Assembly (NCBI RefSeq): GCF_028389875.1
Contig: NC_084666.1
Span: forward strand, 61,822,422-61,886,421
Direction: 5' to 3'
DNA from: Rhea pennata
Lineage: Eukaryota > Chordata > Aves > Rheiformes > Rheidae
Length of the DNA: 64,000 bases
Under the pieces are notes generated by a model. That model did not search any database, was not told the origin of the DNA, and saw nothing but the letters and a program-made list of their open reading frames with translations. The position numbers and the translations under genes were made by a program. Each line of letters opens with the position of its first letter. Position 1 is the first letter of the stretch. Of this stretch, positions 11,169 through 22,898 are shown one piece after another.

Positions 11169-12597
11169 CTGGAGGGTCAGAAAACAGAAGTATATTGGGT
11201 ATGATTTACAGAACAAACTGAGTTTATGTCTTTTAGTGATCTTATATTGGGTATGATTTACAGAACAGATACAAACTGAGTTTATGTCTTTTAGTGATCT
11301 TATCATGCTTTCTTAATCATTACCTTACAGAACAACAATGTAAGAAATGTCTCACTTTCTGTGTGTACTCATCAACACGGCGAGTGTGCATTTTGTTACT
11401 TGCTGTACAGCCCCAGAACTAGACAATGTCAGATTAGTGCCAGGTCAGATTGCAGGAGCAGCCCTAGATAATTTGCTCGGATGAGTAAATGCTGTGACAC
11501 GCTGCAACAACTAAACTGCATCTGGAACCTGAACCAGCCCTGCACCACAGCACGGGCTGTCAGACTGGCTTACCTGCCAAAGCCAGTGGAAAATTATACC
11601 AAGTAACAAGTAGACCTCTTCCTGTGAATCTTTGCTGAATATATTATTTGTGTTACCTTACTCCCAGGGAATTAATTCTGATGAGTAAACGGGACTGGTG
11701 GGAGAGAACAGCAATCATGTTCCTAGCATTTCTAATGACAGTTTGTTAAATGTTGCTTTCGACTTCAATACTGCTGAAAGCAACCTCTCTCACTAGCTTT
11801 GGCCTCTCTCACTACCTTAATTGTGTTGACACTAGTATCCACGTAGGACTACATGGGAAACTAGGGCAGGAAAACGGAAACATAAAAGCACTTACTTTTT
11901 CAGCTTAGGGGCTTTTGGGGATTTATTTATTATTTATTTATTTATTTTAACTATCTGGCTCTACAAATCTGCATAGAAGAAATACTTTTCTTTAACCTCT
12001 CCAAAGCAAAGAACACCTCAGTGGGTTAAATCTAATGTAACTGTAGTTTTAAAATGGCTTACTTGTAGAAACTTGGAGAACACTGAATCATTTGGTTATG
12101 ACATATACTGATTTTCTTATTAGGTAAGTATGTATTTGTTATCAGACTCTTTATCATCATTCATCTATATGCCATCTTAGTACAGAGCTGCTTTCTTTAT
12201 GAATTTGATACTTTTCATAAATGATTCAATCTGAATCTGTCTTATGACTTCCATATGCAGAAAAAAGGCCTTCTTCCCCCCTCCCCTGCCTTCCCTCCCT
12301 CTTTTTTTTTCTTGAGCTTTCTGTCTGCAAGAACTTTTTTTTTTTAGTATAATTAGAAAACTAAAAAGTCTTGTTGACAAGAGTAGGATGTAGTTACTAG
12401 GTACGCTGTTAAAGTACTTCGCCTCTAACAAGATCAGCCAGCAACACAATGCCTCTTCCAAGCACTTCTTGAAGTCTTGAACTTCAACAGGAATTGTGTA
12501 ACAAGAACAACATAAATGGGGGAAAAAATAGTCAAGAGTAGGAAGCTCTGTTCTTTCAGATACCCTGTACCATCACAGGGGAAGTAGAAGGTCTAAC
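11169..12597 (-). other. ANK2: ANK2 intron
   Basis: 1429 nt. It holds the 52-bp tandem duplication (11191-11300), a TTTA-type microsatellite (about 11924-11949) and a pyrimidine-rich tract on the plus strand (about 12270-12312). Confidence 0.85.
11191..11300. repeat. 52-bp tandem duplication
   Basis: Copy 1 (11191-11242) and copy 2 (11243-11300) are identical apart from a 6-base insertion (AGATAC-like) in copy 2. Both start TATATTGGGTATGATTTACA. Near identity implies a recent event. Confidence 0.95.
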
Positions 12598-12762
12598 CTC
12601 AGACTGTTCACTGTCGCTCTTCAGCACAACCCGTTTTACAACTTTGGAATAGCCATCTCCTTCTTCAACTTCAACAGGCTGTTGTGGTGTTCCTCGCATT
12701 ATGACTTCTTCTTTTTCTATGCCATCTGGAGAAACATATCGCCGGATGATCTTTCTTGTGAC
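12598..12762 (-). CDS. ANK2: ANK2 exon, C-terminal regulatory domain
   Basis: 165 nt, 55 codons, phase 0 to 0. It encodes [20 protein letters not shown], then [20 protein letters not shown] and [15 protein letters not shown]. The [12 protein letters not shown] and [12 protein letters not shown] blocks are diagnostic of the ankyrin-B/G C-terminal domain. The acceptor is TTCTTTCAG. The donor GAG/GTTAGA has T at +3, weaker than consensus. Skipping the exon keeps the frame, so alternative use is possible. Confidence 0.95.
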
Positions 12763-14429
12763 CTGAAAGAACGAAATAGAGATTTTGTGTTGGAAGAATT
12801 AACAATACCTTATTATTCCTTCTTATTCTCCATGCAGTATTAAGTGCTCCAAGAGCACTTTTTTTCAGACCTGAATATATGGAACTACATAGACAGTCCA
12901 GTGTTTCAGCCTTTTAATACATGTTTGCAAACACCTATAGTTACGCTGGACACTGATGATGCATTGGCCCAACTTAAGCTACCATACAGGAAAACTTCCG
13001 TTAACTTATTTTGTGAGCATATTTTACATATTGCAACTATTCTTTAAAGCAGTAGTTATTATTAGGAAAAGCGGCTTACTATCTTAGAGAGAAAAGGTAC
13101 TTTACAGCCACACAACTGCTAGAGGACACTTTGGGACTGACACTTTCAAAAGGATCACCAGATTAAAAGACTTGAAAGTGAGCGAGTGGTTGTCAGCTTG
13201 GCTATCAAGTACTTAGAACTAGATTCATAACAGGACTTGAACATAACACTGTTGACACTGATGGTGCTGACTACCCCTAACCACTGCTTAACTAGTGAGC
13301 CGGAATCAAGCCACTTAAGAGACTAATCTGGTGTGTGGGCTTTTTAGGCATTGGCAAGCCAAAAAAAGAGCAGCAGAAGAGAATTACAGGGTTCAAGATA
13401 AAGTGAATCTCTCTAGAATAATAAGAATGTACTCTTCTGCGTGACTGACTGACTGACTTAAAACGCTCTACTTTCTCATATGGCTACCTAGTCATCTTAG
13501 ACAAGATGACATTAGGCATTTACCTCCTGCTTTGTTCAATAACTTATTTGCTGTCATGTGCAATCAGACTGTTTGTCTCATGTATCCAACAGTCACAGAG
13601 GCAGAAGTATTTCCCTCTCCATCCAGCAGGTCAAAGACTAGTGCTCACTCTTGTACAATGTACTCAAGAATATCTGTTGTTTGGTAGAGGGAGGCAAGGA
13701 TGGGGTTTGTTTATTTTCATTTAATACAAATTGGAACTGCTTCTAGAGAGATGTAATCCAGCTGAGGGTCTGATAAAAGCTGGAATTTGCCACCAGCAAA
13801 TTCCAACTCTGCCAAGCCCTAGGCCAATTCTCTAAGCACCGAGGTGTCAAATAAAGCAAGGAGGACAGGACTTCCTCTTCCACCTCCACAGTGTACAGAA
13901 TTCAGTTTTCTAAACATGCTCTGAAAATGCTTATTTTATGAGGCTGTCAGAGAAGTAACTAATTTCTATATTTTCTGCTCCATAAAACCTGAACTATATG
14001 CCCAAATACAGAAATTTAAGAATGTGTGCAGTCACAACTGAGTAACAATTTTGAGGATCTGGATTTAGGTGACTCTTGTGGATCCAGCCTTCCAGCAATT
14101 GGATTAATATGAGAGAAGTCATGCTCTTAGATGAAACTAAAAGAAGTATAGTGAAATTTCTACACTGCTCTACATTTCTGAGGGGGGAAAAAGGTGGTAA
14201 ACTTGCCAAATAATGTCATGGCAAATTATAAATCGAAAAAAGATTGGTCTTCAGAGTCAAAATAAATTTTCAAGTGTTGAAATCTCCTATTAGTATAAAC
14301 TCTACTTCCTTTCATGCTCTTTTCTTAAAAAATCATGCCCCTTTGCAAAAGAAAATTAAACATTTATGTGGAGTTATCTTTCTTTTTATACAACAGCAGG
14401 AAGGTAGCAGGGGGCAAAACTGACAATAC
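12763..14429 (-). other. ANK2: ANK2 intron
   Basis: 1667 nt. Only a (GACT)4 microsatellite near 13443-13458 stands out. Confidence 0.85.
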
Positions 14430-14513
14430 CTTCTTTACCACTGTGTGACCATATTCATCTGTATATTGCTCTTCTGTGACTGATTCTGGTGGTATTTCAG
14501 GCATACTATCAGC
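14430..14513 (-). CDS. ANK2: ANK2 exon, C-terminal regulatory domain
   Basis: 84 nt, 28 codons, phase 0 to 0. It encodes [20 protein letters not shown] and YGHTVVKK. The E-E-x-Y-x-D-E-x-G-H/N-x-V-x-K-K pattern is shared by ankyrin tails. The acceptor is TGTCATACAG; the donor is AAG/GTATTG. It continues directly into VTRKIIRRY of the next exon. Confidence 0.95.
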
Positions 14514-14988
14514 CTGTATGACAAAGAACAACTTCTATTAAGCAATGACTTAATGTGTAATTTCTTTAAATAAGCAACTTTAAAATTGGTTAAAGAATGA
14601 AAAAAAGAAAATTATTAGAAAAAATATGTTCTGTAGATAAATATTTAGAAAAATATTAGTATGTATTAAGAGAAGTATAAAGCAAAGGAAAGTTAGTATG
14701 CCATAACTGACAGGCAAATTTGTTTTAGTAGACCATATACAGAGCTGAAAAGTCTTTGTCCTCCTACTGAGGCATCTCACAGAACTGCTAATCTTGCTAC
14801 ATATTCTACTGTAATCATCTTTTCCCCATAAAATGTACTGAAACAGCTTATCTAATGGCCATGCATCATTCGGGAGCATTCCAGGTTCAAGTAAAAACAG
14901 CAGCCATGTGGGTGTCTCAGCAGCAGTCCAGCAAGTGTTACCAGGGCATGATCACCACTGGCACATGCAGCAGTTCAACACTCAGTAC
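14514..14988 (-). other. ANK2: ANK2 intron
   Basis: 475 nt, A/T-rich in its left part. Nothing else seen. Confidence 0.85.
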
Positions 14989-15081
14989 CTGAATGATCAC
15001 TCGGCGGCGAACAACCCTGGTAGTTACCATTTCTTCCTCATCTGAGCTGGTCTCCAGCTCACCTAATTCCTCTGCTAGTTC
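14989..15081 (-). CDS. ANK2: ANK2 exon, acidic/basic segment of regulatory domain
   Basis: 93 nt, 31 codons, phase 0 to 0. It encodes ELAEELGELETSSDEEEMVT followed by TRVVRRRVIIQ. An acidic cluster followed by the basic RVVRRRV run matches remembered ankyrin-B isoforms. The acceptor is CTTGCAATAG; the donor is CAG/GTACTG. Being frame-neutral, it could be a cassette exon. Confidence 0.92.
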
Positions 15082-16788
15082 CTATTGCAAGCATGGAAGC
15101 AACGCTCTGTTTACTGATGCTGTATGTGGTACTAGCAATACTCACAAGTTCTGACTTGCTTTTATCTAAAAGCATCTCCACTTCTGAACATTTCTGTTTT
15201 TTGGGTTTTGACCTTTTACCTTTTGTCCTCTTACCTTTTAATCTGTGAAACATTTATGCAGAAGGAAAGAAGAGCTGTGGCCGCTTGCCTGTACATTAGC
15301 TGAATATTAACATATTGAAAAGAGAAGGATGAATCTTTAAAGATAAAGGATGTTTTTAATGGAGGTTGTCAGAGCCAGCTCTGAAATATGCTGCATGACC
15401 TCACTGCAGATGTACTAGAAGGTATTACTAACAACATATGTGGAATTTCTATGTACTGAGTATGGTTTCTATATTAATTCCACAGGAAATCATATGAAAG
15501 CCTTTTAGTTCTCCATACTGAGTAATGCATAGTGCAGCATATAGACACTGGGGCTGAACAAGTTTAGAGGAGAACAAATCAACACTCAGGGCACTGCACA
15601 GGTTTGAAAGGAAAAAAAAAAAAAAAAAGAGTAAGTATTGAGGTTCTCTCCAGCATAGAGAAGAATTCAAAATTTTAATTGCTCAGAGGCAAAGAGAAGC
15701 TGAAAAGAACTACCAAGGAAACATAACAGTCTAAGGTGGGAAAAATAATATATAAATATATTTCTTTATAAACTTCAGTGGAAGAATTATAGGTAGTAAG
15801 AAGCAAATTATCCCTGAGGGCAGCCAGGATGTCTTTTTCCTAGGCAACCAATGCCTCATATACTGAGTCCTACTGTAGCCAATCTTTCAATATCTGAGTC
15901 ATCCTACACCTTTATGTTCTACCTTTCTTTGAGATACCAGAGGGAGACCTCTGCTTCTAGCTGAATGTCAAAACAGGAAGCATTTCTGCTTGAGGAGAAC
16001 TGTGCTTTCTCTGCTCTAACTTCACTGGTAAAATTCATTTCCTATCCAATTATGCCTTCTCCTCTTCTTCCACTTTAAACAGCTTTCTTTGCCTTTCTCT
16101 CTCAAAGCTTTACGTCCCAGGTATATTTCAGTTTGGAATTTAAAGCCATTTGCTCTCTTATTTGCTCTTCCGAACTTCTTCCCCTCACCATCTACGCAGT
16201 AAGGTTGCCTTGTCTTACACAGCAAAATGACCTACCTCTTTTTTATTTTTTCTTTCTTCTCTTCAGTCTCCCTTTCTCTTTACTGCTTGCATACTACACC
16301 TACACCTTTCTCAAGTTCTCTCCTTCCAGTCCATCCTTGGTCTTCTCCAAAGTGGATCCAGCTACCTTTTTTCAATCTCACTAAGTTTACAGTATATTTC
16401 AGATCATGTTGCTCTCGACAAGTCTTGCCTTTTTTCATAGCTCTTGACACTACTGCTTTGGTTTTTATTACGTTTGCTTTTCAGCTTTCACTACTTTTTT
16501 TTTTCTTGCATCTGTTATTTACACTATTTAATTCTCTCTCACAAGCATGGACATAACTTACATTGTCCAAAGGACAAATGTGGATAGCAAAAGCAAAATT
16601 CCAGTCTACATTTTAGAATTTGGGGTTTTTTGTTTCAGCTTTCATACAAATGTTAGCCTTGATAACCATAAAGTGAAGGAGAAAAGGCTCAATTGCAGAT
16701 GAGAATTTATCAGGCTGATTAAAAATACCCCATCTTACAGAGCGAGTCAGACAGAAAACTCTTACTTTGAGGCAACATTGATATTTAC
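15082..16788 (-). other. ANK2: ANK2 intron
   Basis: 1707 nt. It has an A17 run (15612-15628) and a strongly pyrimidine-rich plus strand from about 16030 to 16540, which is purine-rich in the transcript. No exon recognised. Confidence 0.8.
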
Positions 16789-17083
16789 CTTTTCTAAAGA
16801 TTCCTCTTCATAGTCACTTCCAAATTTTTCTGGCGGTTCATCAGTTGACTCCACTATCACTAGACTAGTTCTCCTCAACGGGAGGTCATCCTGATGGAGC
16901 TGGGGGTCGTCAGGCTCTCGGACGATGGGAGAGTCGCCTCGCTGAGCAGATGACGGGGGCTGTGGGTATGGTTTTTCACACTCTTCCTTTGCTGCACTGA
17001 CATGTTTGGATTCTTCCCGTGCACTACCTGCTGCCTTTCCAGTTACTGGTGCTGTAGCCTGCTCTGTTCCTGGAGTTGTAACA
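16789..17083 (-). CDS. ANK2: ANK2 exon, C-terminal regulatory domain
   Basis: 295 nt, phase 2 in (finishes a Cys codon) and phase 0 out. It encodes VTTPGTEQATAPVTGKAAGS, then a Ser/Glu-rich stretch with GDSPIVREPDDPQLHQDD, and RRTSLVIVESTDEPPEKF near the end. VTTPGTE and TSLVIVES are conserved landmarks of ankyrin-B; the sequence between them is poorly conserved and probably disordered. The acceptor is TTATAATTCACAG; the donor is AAG/GTAAAT. Confidence 0.94.
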
Positions 17084-18523
17084 CTGTGAATTATAAGTTC
17101 AAGGAAAGTAACTAAAATGTAGTCATTTTTGATTTCTGTAAATGAAACATCTGTGCATCAATTAGTGTTACTTACGCCTTTTGGCAAAGTATACAAAAAA
17201 CTGATACTCTTTGAGAGTGAGTTACTACAGAGCAATCTGGCTACGACCCCTCATATCTACCTGCCTAAAGAAAATGCATATCCAAATGCATATCCAAATA
17301 TGGCACCTGATTCTGCAAGACTTGGTCTTTGTAAAGGATTTATGTGAGCTTGGCTGTCACTTGTGTCCTCAGAATCTACAGAATACCTGCTGGCCTTTTT
17401 GGGAAGGGGACTGGATCACTGCACATGGATGTGAGCAAACTACTGTCAACATCTCCCTATTACAAGCTATACAGCTGAAGGTGCTGAGAGACCAACTGCA
17501 GGACCTACTTTTTATGGGGGTTACTTAGTAATATATGCAATAATATGTTTCAGTAGTTTGTGATAGAAATTAAACCGTAAAAATGATATTTAGTGAAAAC
17601 GACATTACAAACAAAGTAAAATACTCTACAGTAATTTCTCACTGTGTGGAAAGACTCCAGAGTGCCCACATCTTAATCAAAAGAATCCCCACAAGCATAT
17701 TTGCTGGACTGTTTTGCACTATGGCTTTTCCAGGCTGCGTCTCAAAATCAAAGCTAATCATTCCCAGGAAAGTCACTTCTTTGGAAGGGAAACTCTGATA
17801 TTTTGCTAGCCTACAGCCTAATGGTCAGTGTAGACAATGATTGGGATGAGGGGAAGAAAGAAACTTGATCTTCTCTGCCACTTTATCAGCTCAAGTGAAA
17901 TCAGCCCCACCAACACCCCAAATCAGAATTCAAAGCTACCCTGTACAAGTCTTCTAAATCTGTATATTATCATATGCTGTTACTTTAAGTACGTACGTAC
18001 TTTGGTCTTGACTGTATAGAAGCCTGTTTCTATTCCTTTGTAATCTGAAATCTGTTTTTTAAAAAATCTAGTTCTTATCAATACACAGTTACAAGTTTTG
18101 CAAGAAATCATTAAGTTGGAAAATCTTTGTCTCAATTCAGAAATCCATCCTGAAGTTGAAAAAAGGACCCTGTACTGTTAATTCCATTAAGTTTAACATT
18201 ACTTACTTACCACCTAATGCATGGAAAATGTACACAGTTTGCAAAAAAAAATTCTATATTATCCCTCTTCTCTCTCATAAATACTAGATTAGATTATTGC
18301 TTTATGTTCATAGTGAAGAATGGAACCACCAACAATCCTTAAGTCTTCTTCCAAATGGATTAGCAAGTTAAACACATAGTAGGAATTCATGAACTAGTAT
18401 GCAGAATCAGAAGAAAATTATAGCTACTTCATATGCTTCAGAGAAAAGCAAAAAATCATCTCATTACACAGAGCAGGGATGATCTGTTCCACATAGGTTT
18501 CATTCCGGTCTTTTAACACTTAC
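17084..18523 (-). other. ANK2: ANK2 intron
   Basis: 1440 nt. It has a 12-bp direct duplication (ATGCATATCCAA, near 17274-17298). No exon recognised. Confidence 0.8.
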
Positions 18524-18809
18524 CAATATTCCTGTTGTGAAGCAGCAAATGGCTTTTCTGACACGTTTTGGGGTTTCCCTGAGATTTCAGCTTGTACTTG
18601 TTCCTTATGTGCTTGTTTCAGGAGCTCAGCCATTGATACTTCTGTTTCACTCCTGGGAGTACTGTCCTGAAAAGGAGAATAACTGACAGAAACGTCTTCC
18701 TCAGAGACAATAGGAGGGTGTTCAGATGAGTCACCATCTTTAGATAGTCTGTGTTCTTCTTCTTTCTTATGCCTTGGACTGTACAGTTCTTCTTGCAGTG
18801 CAGAAAAGC
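18524..18809 (-). CDS. ANK2: ANK2 exon just after the death domain
   Basis: 286 nt, phase 1 in and phase 2 out. After the split Gly it reads FSALQEELYSPRHKKEEEHR, later EHPPIVSEEDVSVSYSPFQD, then MAELLKQAHKEQVQAE and QQEY. The HSEG/FSxLQEEL junction and HPPIVSEED block are specific to ankyrin-B as remembered. The donor is a strong GTAAGT. The TG left over joins T of the next exon to make Cys. Confidence 0.95.
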
Positions 18810-19855
18810 CTTTAAAAAACAAAGAAATAAGAAGTGTTATTACAAGTCTTACTATAATGCAAGAAGTCCTCTTCATTCTCCACAAATATTTAAAATCCTA
18901 AAAGGAAAAAATTATCTCTGTCTCTTATGGGGGTAGGTTTGAGTGACCTCCCCCACCTGCATCCCCCCTTTGTTATGTAGCAGCTTACAGAGAAAATACA
19001 CAAGTATGGACAAAGGATTTGTCAAACTGGACTAGATACAAGGACTAGCTAATTTACATGCTTTCTTTTTCTTTACTAGCCACGTTCACTGGGAACGTAT
19101 TGAACCTGGAAGAATAACTTGGAGGAAAAATGTAACTAACTATTTGTTTCGAATTTGAACAGGCTATGGTGGTTAATGTCCTTAAACTAATCAGTTATTT
19201 CATCAGAATGCCAACTATAACAAATACGACTTTCTATTCCTAAATCATCTTAAAGAGGGGAAGTTTGCTGCCATTTAACATTTTACTGGGCTACTATTTC
19301 AATATTCAGTTAAGTAAGTAAGTGTAAAAGTAAGGTAAGATAAAGAGAATTCTATTTAACATAACTTGGAGGTGTTACTTTAATGTACAATTACTAAGCA
19401 AGTCTACTAAACTTTTACATTTAAGAGACTCAACAGCATCATAGCAGAATTGCAAGTGATATCACGGATACTTGAATGCAAATGGTTTTCAAGACCCCTG
19501 AATAGTTGCTGTTTTGGGAAACTCTCTTTTTACAAATTTTGATCCAATCGTAATGCAACCTTGTTAACAGTTATGAAAGCATTTGTGTAAGCAAAAAAAA
19601 TAAACTGGGCATAACTGATTTCTGAAAACACTCTTTTATTTGCATTGTAAGAATTCTCTAATGCTGCATCTTATACATGGTGAAACAGTGACTTGTGCAA
19701 TGTCACATTCGCACTGATCCTTCTTATCCTCCTTTCAAAATCTGAACCGGTCATAAGAGTTACCGGATTATCCTAGCCTCACATTTCAGAACAGAACCTG
19801 CTGGTCAGACGAGAGAACTTGGGCAGCGTGTGGCTCTGCGTCAGGAGATGTTTAC
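18810..19855 (-). other. ANK2: ANK2 intron
   Basis: 1046 nt. A short (TAAG)n run near 19312-19322; otherwise featureless. Confidence 0.8.
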
Positions 19856-20002
19856 CTTCGCTGTGGTCCAATCCTATTGTCTGTTCAATTTCTGCGTATG
19901 TGCGAGTGCCATGAACCTGCATGGAGTCTATGCCACTGGTCTCCATCAGATGGACGATATCCATTCGGTTGATTTTTGTAAGACACTGGGTAAGATTCGT
20001 AT
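19856..20002 (-). CDS. ANK2: ANK2 exon, end of death domain
   Basis: 147 nt, phase 1 in and out. It encodes [20 protein letters not shown], then [20 protein letters not shown] and TIGLDHSEG. The first part is the last helices of the ankyrin death domain, a six-helix fold. The [15 protein letters not shown] segment leads into the regulatory domain. The acceptor is TAATGCCACAG; the donor is GAAG/GTAAAC. Confidence 0.97.
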
Positions 20003-20518
20003 CTGTGGCATTAGAAAGATACCATGTAGCTGTGTTTAGAATTTCACACGCTCTCTTCCTTCTATTTTCCACATCAAACAAATATATTGGATATTCAGCA
20101 ATATAATATCATATATAAAATACAAAAGCATTTAGAAGCATTGCTATGTAAATCTGAAAATTACCTGAATGGCTGCATATAAGAATGACCATTTTTTCCC
20201 CCTCCCTCTAGAAATATGGTTTTATTCCCTCAAACTTTTTTCTCATTTAGGAAAAAGAGGCCTCAGTTTTTCCACTCTTTGCTCTAAGATGCTTTGCCTT
20301 TTCCCTTCAAATGAGCAAGACTAAACAATTTTCTCTAACACAGAATCTTATAAATGCCATGTTACACAGACAAGCTTAAAAAAACCTAAATACACCTATG
20401 GTCATTCTTTCTGTTGCCTAAATTTTACCCATGCTTTCTTTTTGTGACTGTAACACACATCTATCACCTCAGCTGGCAAGCTGAAGGCATTGCAGATGTA
20501 CTATTCCTGGAAACAAAC
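20003..20518 (-). other. ANK2: ANK2 intron
   Basis: 516 nt. Nothing recognisable. Confidence 0.85.
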
Positions 20519-20650
20519 CTGTTGCATGTTTCCCATCTCTTTCAAGCCAGTATTTCAGGAGTGCATGGCTCTGGTCTTGAAGCGAATTAGGATTTTCAAT
20601 TCGGATCTGGTGAATTTGTTCTTCCGTGAAATCCAGCTCTCTTGCTAACT
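20519..20650 (-). CDS. ANK2: ANK2 exon, death domain core
   Basis: 132 nt, phase 1 in and out. It encodes [40 protein letters not shown] and KHAT. The [19 protein letters not shown] and [10 protein letters not shown] blocks define the central helices of the ankyrin death domain; the tryptophan of KYW is the typical buried residue. The acceptor is TCTTTTTCAG; the donor is CAACAG/GTTTGT. Confidence 0.98.
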
Positions 20651-22823
20651 CTGAAAAAGAGTTCAATTTCTGTGAAGATATCTGCTTTGTTTAGTTTTCC
20701 TTACATCCATTTTAATGACTAGTAAAGTTAAAAAAAAAATCTGAAACCAAATTTTCTTTGCTCCTACCTACCTTGTGTTGTATTTGGAGGCACTGTTAAA
20801 CAACATTTTGTTTAAGAGAGAACTGTGTTATGCCTAGAAGTGATGGATCTGTGTGAGCTTTTATGTGTACCAAGGGACAGCACTACTGACAAAATTTAGC
20901 AGTAACAAGCTATCAAATAAAAAGCAGTGGCAGTAGTAATACATGAGGAGATAAAAACATTTCTAGCTACAGAACACCAGATTCACCAAACTCCATCCCC
21001 TGAAGTGTTGATTATTTCACAAAATGTGTTCAAAATCTAGGGAAAGTATTAAATTTAAATAATGGCATATTTTAGGGTACGATTAAAGCACAATTATACT
21101 ACCCACCCTGGACTAGTTTTATTAAAAAGAATGTCTATGAATTACAATTGAAAACCAAAAATGTGAACTAAGAATAACTGATGTCTTTCTGATGTAGCAT
21201 AAGCTCAGATTGTAGCCCAGAAAAGAAAAATGACTTTAGTAATCTATAATCCCTTTATTATCCCCAGAATCATCAGCAGATTCCTGCTGCGATCACACTA
21301 AGATCTGACTGTTGAAACAGGCCATCAGATGAGCTGCAGCCATAGGAAATTGTAGATTCAAACTCCTATTCCTGGCCTCCAGATTTCTGCATCTCTCATA
21401 AGGAAGAATTTATACTTTACTCTCTTCTCATTTTCATTATAGTGACAAGGTCTTGATGTAGGAGAGTCCCATGTTTTAACAAGCAGGAATACCCAGATAG
21501 TTTACCAAACAGCTTGGAAATCAGGCTATTGCAACTATTAAATTGAACACATACACAGTAACTGTATCTTATAAGGATTTGAACTTTAGATAATGAAAGG
21601 AAGTTTACAAAAAAGGCAACCTCAATTTTATCTCCCAACGCAAAATTTGACACATTGATCTTTATACAAGATGGGGATATTTATGCAGATGTTTACTATT
21701 CTGCCATCTCCAGATTACTAGGAAACATTAATAGTAAAACTATAATTAATGTCTATTTTCATGAGCATCCATGTCTTCTGGTTTGATTTTCAGAACTTTT
21801 TATACACACACCTACATACCAACACAAACTTTCAGCAGATTCTTGCTTTTGGCCAGCTCTAATTGTTATCTGTTAAATGCACTTTAAAAGAATTTATGCT
21901 AGAATGAGTGACTTCCAGTTTTTTCTATGGAAGTAGAGGACAGAAAAGGAAGGTGTGAGTAACATAAATAAAAATATCAGTGATCTTTGCACAGACACTG
22001 AAGATGCTTATAGCAACAGCATATAAGCTAGTCTTCATTATCAGGAACTTTTTATTTTTCTCTGGTGTACAACTCCTTCTTTAACCCTGCTTATTTTCAG
22101 AAGTCTCTTACTGGCTCTTGGGCTACAAAGTAAGATTTGATCGTAATTTTTCCATAAAGACTGTGATTGAAAATACTTGAAGATTGTTCCCTAAATTCAT
22201 AGGTAAACTGCTAGAGACATGAAGGCTAATGCTGTATGTGCAGAGATTTCTGCACAGTTCTTCTTCTTTGTAAACACTTTTTGGCTGATTTTTAACAATA
22301 GAGATCTGCATTTCTTCTGTGTCACTCTAGCTTGTCCCCAATTAATGCTGTCTGCCTCGGTTGTATCAAATCTGCAGTGTTAGAGTGATTGGCAAAAATA
22401 TGGCCCTTTCTATCCCTTTTCCCTCCACTGAGTTCTGTAGAAAAGGAACTGATCTCATCTATCCCTGCAGTGACCCTCCAAGATTTCCAGAGCACAGCTG
22501 ACATTTATATATGTATTCATCTATCTTCTACCCAGAGTTGCTGCATTTTGCAAGAAAGAGTAGGTAACGGATGAAAGCTCTTTTTTACTCCCATCCTAGT
22601 AGTTTTCCCTCTGGTGATGACACAGCAGATGCACAATCTCTTCCTGTTCTTACTTAACAGGTTGGAGAAATCCTAGTAGCCTGAAGACAATCTAGTTCTT
22701 TTAAGCCACTGAAATATTTCCATAAACCTTCTTTAGATAATAAATTAGACATCTGAAAGCAAGATCAAAACAGCAAGGAATGCCCGTTCTTGTTCTTTCT
22801 AGAGTAGATAACATGTATTTTAC
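20651..22823 (-). other. ANK2: ANK2 intron
   Basis: 2173 nt. No exon or repeat of note seen. Confidence 0.8.
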
Positions 22824-22898
22824 CTGTCCAGCTGAATCCAAGATGATCAGCTATGTGGGCCAATCTTTCCTCTGTCCTTTCCTGATCATCCTGTTGAT
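22824..22898 (-). CDS. ANK2: ANK2 exon, start of death domain
   Basis: 75 nt, phase 1 in and out. It encodes [20 protein letters not shown] and FSWT. [21 protein letters not shown] is the first death-domain helix pair of ankyrins. Because its entry phase is 1, it accepts either the giant exon (GAA G) or, when that is skipped, the 22-nt linker exon (AAA A). The acceptor is TTTGACCTTTAG; the donor is ACAG/GTAAAA. Confidence 0.97.
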
